Positions 4,800 through 7,227 of a stretch of DNA of 7,227 bases are shown in pieces. The stretch is from Lachnobacterium bovis (GTDB lineage Bacteria; Bacillota; Clostridia; Lachnospirales; Lachnospiraceae). The translations under genes were made by a program, and so were the position numbers. The notes beneath the pieces are model-generated. The model did no database searches, was not told the DNA's origin, and worked only from the letters and a program-made list of their open reading frames with translations. The stretch is taken from positions 1 through 7,227 of the forward strand of contig NZ_FOGW01000040.1 in assembly GCF_900111325.1 (NCBI RefSeq), read 5' to 3'. Within the stretch, counting starts at the first letter, position 1; every line of letters begins with the position of its first letter.

Positions 4800-6017
4800 A
4801 TGGCAAGATTTACATTACCAAGAGATATTTTTCATGGAAAAGGAGCTTTAGAAGAACTTAAAAATTTTGAAGGTAAAAAAGCTGTTATCTGCGTAGGTGG
4901 CGGTTCTATGAAGCGTTTTGGCTTTTTGGACAGAGCTGAAGGATACTTGAAAAAAGCTGGAATGGAAGTAAAGATTATTGATGGTATTGAACCAGATCCA
5001 TCTGTGAAAACAGTAATGGAAGGTGCTAAAGTAATGCAGGAATTCAATCCAGATTGGATTGTTGCGATTGGTGGGGGGTCACCAATTGATGCAGCAAAAG
5101 CTATGTGGATTAAATATGAGTATCCTGATATCACATTTGATGAAATGTGTAAAGTTTTTGGAATTCCAGAATTAAGAAAGAAGGCACATTTTTGTGCAGT
5201 ATCATCTACATCGGGAACAGCAACAGAAGTAACAGCATTCTCAATTATAACAGACTACGATAAGGGAATTAAATATCCAATAGCGGATTTTGAAATCACA
5301 CCTGATGTAGCTATTGTTGATCCTGAATTAGCTGAGACAATGCCAAAAAAATTAATAGCTCATACAGGAATGGATGCTTTAACACATGCTATTGAAGCTT
5401 ATGTTTCTACAGCAAACTGCGATTATACTGATGCACTTGCTATTCATGCCATTGAAATGATTCAAAGAGATTTAGTTGGATCTTATAAAGGAGATATGGT
5501 AAAAAGAGATAAAATGCATAATGCACAGTGCTTAGCTGGAATGGCATTTTCTAATGCGTTACTAGGAATTGTACATTCGATGGCACATAAAACAGGTGCG
5601 GCATTTGCAGATCATGGATCACATATTATTCATGGAGCAGCTAATGCAATGTATTTGCCAAAAGTTGTTGCATTTAATGCAAAAGATCCAGTTGCAAAAG
5701 AAAGATATGGTGTTATAGCTGATTATATGCATCTTGGTGGAGAATCATTAAGTGAGAAAGTTCAATTGTTAATTAAATATTTGAGAAAAATGAATGATGA
5801 TTTAAATATTCCACATTGCATAAAGAATTATGGGGCTGATGGATTGCCAGCAGAAGAAGGTTTTGTGCCTGAAGATGTATTTCTTGAAAGATTACCTGAA
5901 ATTGCTAAAAATGCAATTGCAGATGCATGTACTGGTTCTAATCCAAGAATTCCAACTCAGGAAGAAATGGAAAAATTATTAAAATGCTGTTACTATGATA
6001 CAGAAGTTGATTTTTAA
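4800..6017 (+). CDS. Iron-containing alcohol dehydrogenase (AdhE C-terminal-like, stand-alone)
   Basis: A 405-residue cytoplasmic group III dehydrogenase that probably reduces short-chain aldehydes to alcohols with NAD(P)H, disposing of fermentation reductant. The N-terminal nucleotide-binding half has VGGGS (32-36) and GGGSPIDAAK (91-100), followed by STSGTATEVT (136-145). The all-helical half has GMDALTHAIEAYVS with metal ligands D192 and H196, HSMAHK with H259 and H263, and HG at H278. By comparison with FucO and AdhE the iron ligands are D192, H196, H259 and H278. The spacing H259 to H278 is five residues longer than the usual 14, with extra His272 and His275, so it may mark a subfamily. 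The start has an ideal AGGAGG (4786-4791) eight bases from ATG. Substrate and NADH versus NADPH preference cannot be read. No partner gene is adjacent. Confidence 0.93.
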   Translation: MARFTLPRDIFHGKGALEELKNFEGKKAVICVGGGSMKRFGFLDRAEGYLKKAGMEVKIIDGIEPDPSVKTVMEGAKVMQEFNPDWIVAIGGGSPIDAAKAMWIKYEYPDITFDEMCKVFGIPELRKKAHFCAVSSTSGTATEVTAFSIITDYDKGIKYPIADFEITPDVAIVDPELAETMPKKLIAHTGMDALTHAIEAYVSTANCDYTDALAIHAIEMIQRDLVGSYKGDMVKRDKMHNAQCLAGMAFSNALLGIVHSMAHKTGAAFADHGSHIIHGAANAMYLPKVVAFNAKDPVAKERYGVIADYMHLGGESLSEKVQLLIKYLRKMNDDLNIPHCIKNYGADGLPAEEGFVPEDVFLERLPEIAKNAIADACTGSNPRIPTQEEMEKLLKCCYYDTEVDF

Positions 6018-6123
6018 AATGGAAACGAAAATTAACAACTGAAAACGCATAAAAAATAATTGATTTTCATAACTAACAAAAATGGAAACTGTAGAAGCTA
6101 AGAGATAAATAGCAAGAATATTA
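6018..6123. other. Spacer after adh with an 11-bp direct repeat
   Basis: aaaatggaaac occurs at 6016-6026 (overlapping the adh stop) and again at 6079-6089, 63 bp apart. No simple hairpin with a T tract follows adh here, so termination is probably supplied by the element at 6124-6269. Confidence 0.4.
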
Positions 6124-6269
6124 AAAAAACAACCCGATTTTTCCTAAAGAGTCAAACATATAATTGTTTAGAACAAAAAAAGAAATCTAGTAGGAAAATG
6201 TACCGACCTCCAATCGTTAGATTTTTGGTCTAACTTTTTGGGGTCGGTACAAAATAAGGGTTGTTTTTT
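6124..6269. repeat. Three-way-junction inverted-repeat element between adh and trmB
   Basis: A 12-bp outer stem pairs AAAAAACAACCC (6124-6135) with GGGTTGTTTTTT (6258-6269). Inside are two arms side by side. Arm 1 is TTTTCCTA (6139-6146) with TAGGAAAA (6191-6198), with an inner AAACA/TGTTT. Arm 2 is gtaccgacctc (6200-6210) with ggggtcggtac (6240-6250), 11 bp including one G-T, with an inner GTTAGA/TCTAAC (6216-6221/6229-6234). The A and T tracts fit a bidirectional terminator for the convergent genes, but the nested architecture is far more than a terminator needs. A MITE or IS remnant with 12-bp terminal inverted repeats, or a structured RNA, are alternatives. No clear target duplication is seen. 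Confidence 0.7.
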
Positions 6270-6274
6270 ATTTA

Positions 6275-6919
6275 TTAAATTTGAGAAGTTATTAATTTAC
6301 AAATATTGTTACCTTTTGAAGAAAATTTTTCTTCATATTCTGTCATAATATTTCCAACATTCATTTTATCATCATGATGTAAGTCAAAAGTATAAGCATC
6401 AAGATTCCAAGATGAAGAATCATTAATTTCATCTAGTGAAAAATTAAATAAGTCTATGTTGTCTGTTTTGAATTCGATGCAACCTTCTTTAGATAATACC
6501 TGACTATAAACATCTAAGAATTGATGAGATGTCAAACGTCTTTTGGCATGTCTATCTTTTGGCCAAGGATCTGAAAAGTTTAAATAGATTTTAGATACTT
6601 CATTTTTTTCAAAAATTTCATTTAATGTTTTGGCATCTATACAAAGAAAATGAACATTATCAAGTTGAAGTTCATCCATTTTTTGAACTGCTCTAAGTAA
6701 AACAGAAGTATAACGCTCAATTCCAATATAGTTTATATTAGGATTTGCCTGAGCGAGATCCATTAAAAATCTACCTTTACCCATTCCAATTTCTAAATGA
6801 ATTGGATTGTCGTTATTAAAGAATTCGTGCCATTTTCCTTTTAATGAAGAAGGTTCATTGATGCAGAATTCACTGTTTTCGATGACATCTGTCGCGCCTG
6901 GAATATTTCTAAGTCTCAT
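6275..6919 (-). CDS. trmB: tRNA (guanine-N7-)-methyltransferase
   Basis: TrmB methylates G46 in the tRNA variable loop using S-adenosylmethionine; it acts in the cytoplasm, usually as a small homodimeric or monomeric enzyme. The chosen start at 6919 gives 214 residues, the normal length for Firmicute TrmB, and begins MRLRNIPGA as the family does. GAGGA (6926-6930) stands six bases upstream. A longer frame from 6967 adds 16 non-conserved residues without a ribosome binding site. Motifs: LEIGMGKGRF (42-51, SAM motif I), GIERY (66-70), NFSDPWPKDRHAKRRL (114-129, the family signature), EFKTDN (149-154) and TEYEEKF (193-199, guanine/tRNA recognition in the family). The gene converges on adh across the three-way-junction element and diverges from a structured leader and the next gene. 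A TATAAT lies at 6933-6938 on the minus strand but lacks a good -35. Confidence 0.96.
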   Translation of the reverse strand: MRLRNIPGATDVIENSEFCINEPSSLKGKWHEFFNNDNPIHLEIGMGKGRFLMDLAQANPNINYIGIERYTSVLLRAVQKMDELQLDNVHFLCIDAKTLNEIFEKNEVSKIYLNFSDPWPKDRHAKRRLTSHQFLDVYSQVLSKEGCIEFKTDNIDLFNFSLDEINDSSSWNLDAYTFDLHHDDKMNVGNIMTEYEEKFSSKGNNICKLITSQI

Positions 6920-6951
6920 ATAAAATCCTCGTATTATATAGTAGTAGTTTT

Positions 6952-7187
6952 TAGAGACCCTCTCCAAGGTCTTTATAACTATTCAGTCATAGTCTTTTCT
7001 TTACCTTTTCTATAGGTTCGACTATGATGTTTAGGATGCTGTGGATTGGTTATTATTTCCTACCACTTGATGGTTTAAGAAAGGCTCCAACCACAGTCTC
7101 TTTGTTCATTTGTTAATCAGTTAGATACCGCATGACGGTTTATTTAGAACGAGGTTACAATCGCAAAGAGCACCCTGTGGTTCTAAA
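6952..7187 (+). ncRNA. Highly structured leader or ncRNA, possibly raiA-motif-like
   Basis: This spacer folds densely in the plus sense. Stems seen: A, TAGAGACC/GGTCTTTA (6952-6959/6968-6975); B, TCATAGTC/GACTATGA (6987-6994/7020-7027); C, CTGTGG-a-TTGG with CCAACCACAG (7039-7049/7087-7096) over inner ACCA/TGGT (7062-7074); D, CTCTTTG/CAAAGAG (7098-7104/7164-7170); E, ACCG/CGGT (7127-7139); F, TTTAGAAC/GTTCTAAA (7143-7150/7180-7187). D and F interleave as a pseudoknot. AACCACAG (7089-7096) can alternatively pair with CTGTGGTT (7175-7182). G-U pairs at 6954-6973, 7038-7097 and 7105-7163 favour the plus strand. A start codon with a good ribosome binding site follows. No known riboswitch signature (T-box, TPP, FMN, lysine and others) is recognised. 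Size, pseudoknot and position fit the raiA RNA of Clostridia, but that name is inference; the fold is the supported part. Confidence 0.6.
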
Positions 7188-7222
7188 ACAGCATTAATAC
7201 ATTTCAAAGGAGATTTATTTTT

Positions 7223-7227
7223 ATGAT
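7223..7227 (+). CDS. Start of an unidentified gene downstream of the structured leader (partial)
   Basis: ATG at 7223-7225 is preceded by AAAGGAGA (7206-7213), with 10 nt between GGAG and the start. Only the first codon and two bases of the second (AT) are inside the window, so the product cannot be named. If the leader is a raiA-type RNA, the expected product is the ribosome hibernation factor RaiA/HPF; a second codon beginning AT would allow Ile or Met. Confidence 0.6.

Noticed and set aside
6920..6967. A 16-residue N-terminal extension of TrmB from ATG at 6967
   Set aside because: The added residues do not look like TrmB, no ribosome binding site precedes 6967, and GAGGA sits six bases before the ATG at 6919, which begins with the family-typical MRLRNIPGA.

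Overview
The window looks like chromosome from a low-GC Firmicute, most likely a Clostridia member of the Lachnospiraceae type. This is inferred from strong AT bias, AGGAGG-type ribosome binding sites, clostridial versions of the housekeeping proteins (peptidase T, a YgiQ-type radical SAM protein, an AdhE-like iron alcohol dehydrogenase, TrmB) and an IS200/IS605-type transposase tail. No sequence search was run, so the genus is not claimed.

Layout: (1) At 1-260 lies the right end of an IS200/IS605-family insertion sequence: the last ~41 codons of a Y1 transposase, then a run of hairpins ending in a GC-rich 9-bp stem. (2) pepT follows on the minus strand (283-1509), convergent with the transposase. 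Its 5' flank (1512-1595) holds five DnaA-box-like sites, two of them perfect. (3) A tRNA-Lys(CUU) gene with a good promoter and its own terminator sits at 1704-1889. (4) ygiQ (2073-4091, plus) carries a lysine-rich C-terminal tail made of 21-bp tandem repeats and ends at a strong terminator. (5) About 700 bp of very AT-rich spacer holds a possible 53-codon Lys-rich minus-strand ORF, a 36-bp tandem repeat, a 9-bp dyad, spaced direct repeats and a possible short leader ORF. (6) An iron-containing alcohol dehydrogenase gene (4800-6017, plus) follows. (7) Between it and the convergent trmB is a 146-bp element that folds as a three-way junction closed by a 12-bp A/T-flanked stem. (8) trmB (minus) is best started at 6919. 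(9) Upstream of trmB, transcribed away from it, a ~240-nt highly structured RNA-like region precedes the start codon of another plus-strand gene at the window edge.

The genes do not form one pathway. They are separate housekeeping units: peptide turnover, translation (tRNA-Lys and m7G46 tRNA methylation), fermentative NAD(P)H reoxidation, and one radical SAM enzyme of unknown function. The most unusual content is non-coding. First is the structured leader at 6952-7187, which has an apparent pseudoknot and competing pairings; its position and character resemble the raiA-type RNA of Clostridia, but this is a hypothesis. Second is the DnaA-box cluster upstream of pepT. Third is the three-way-junction element between adh and trmB.
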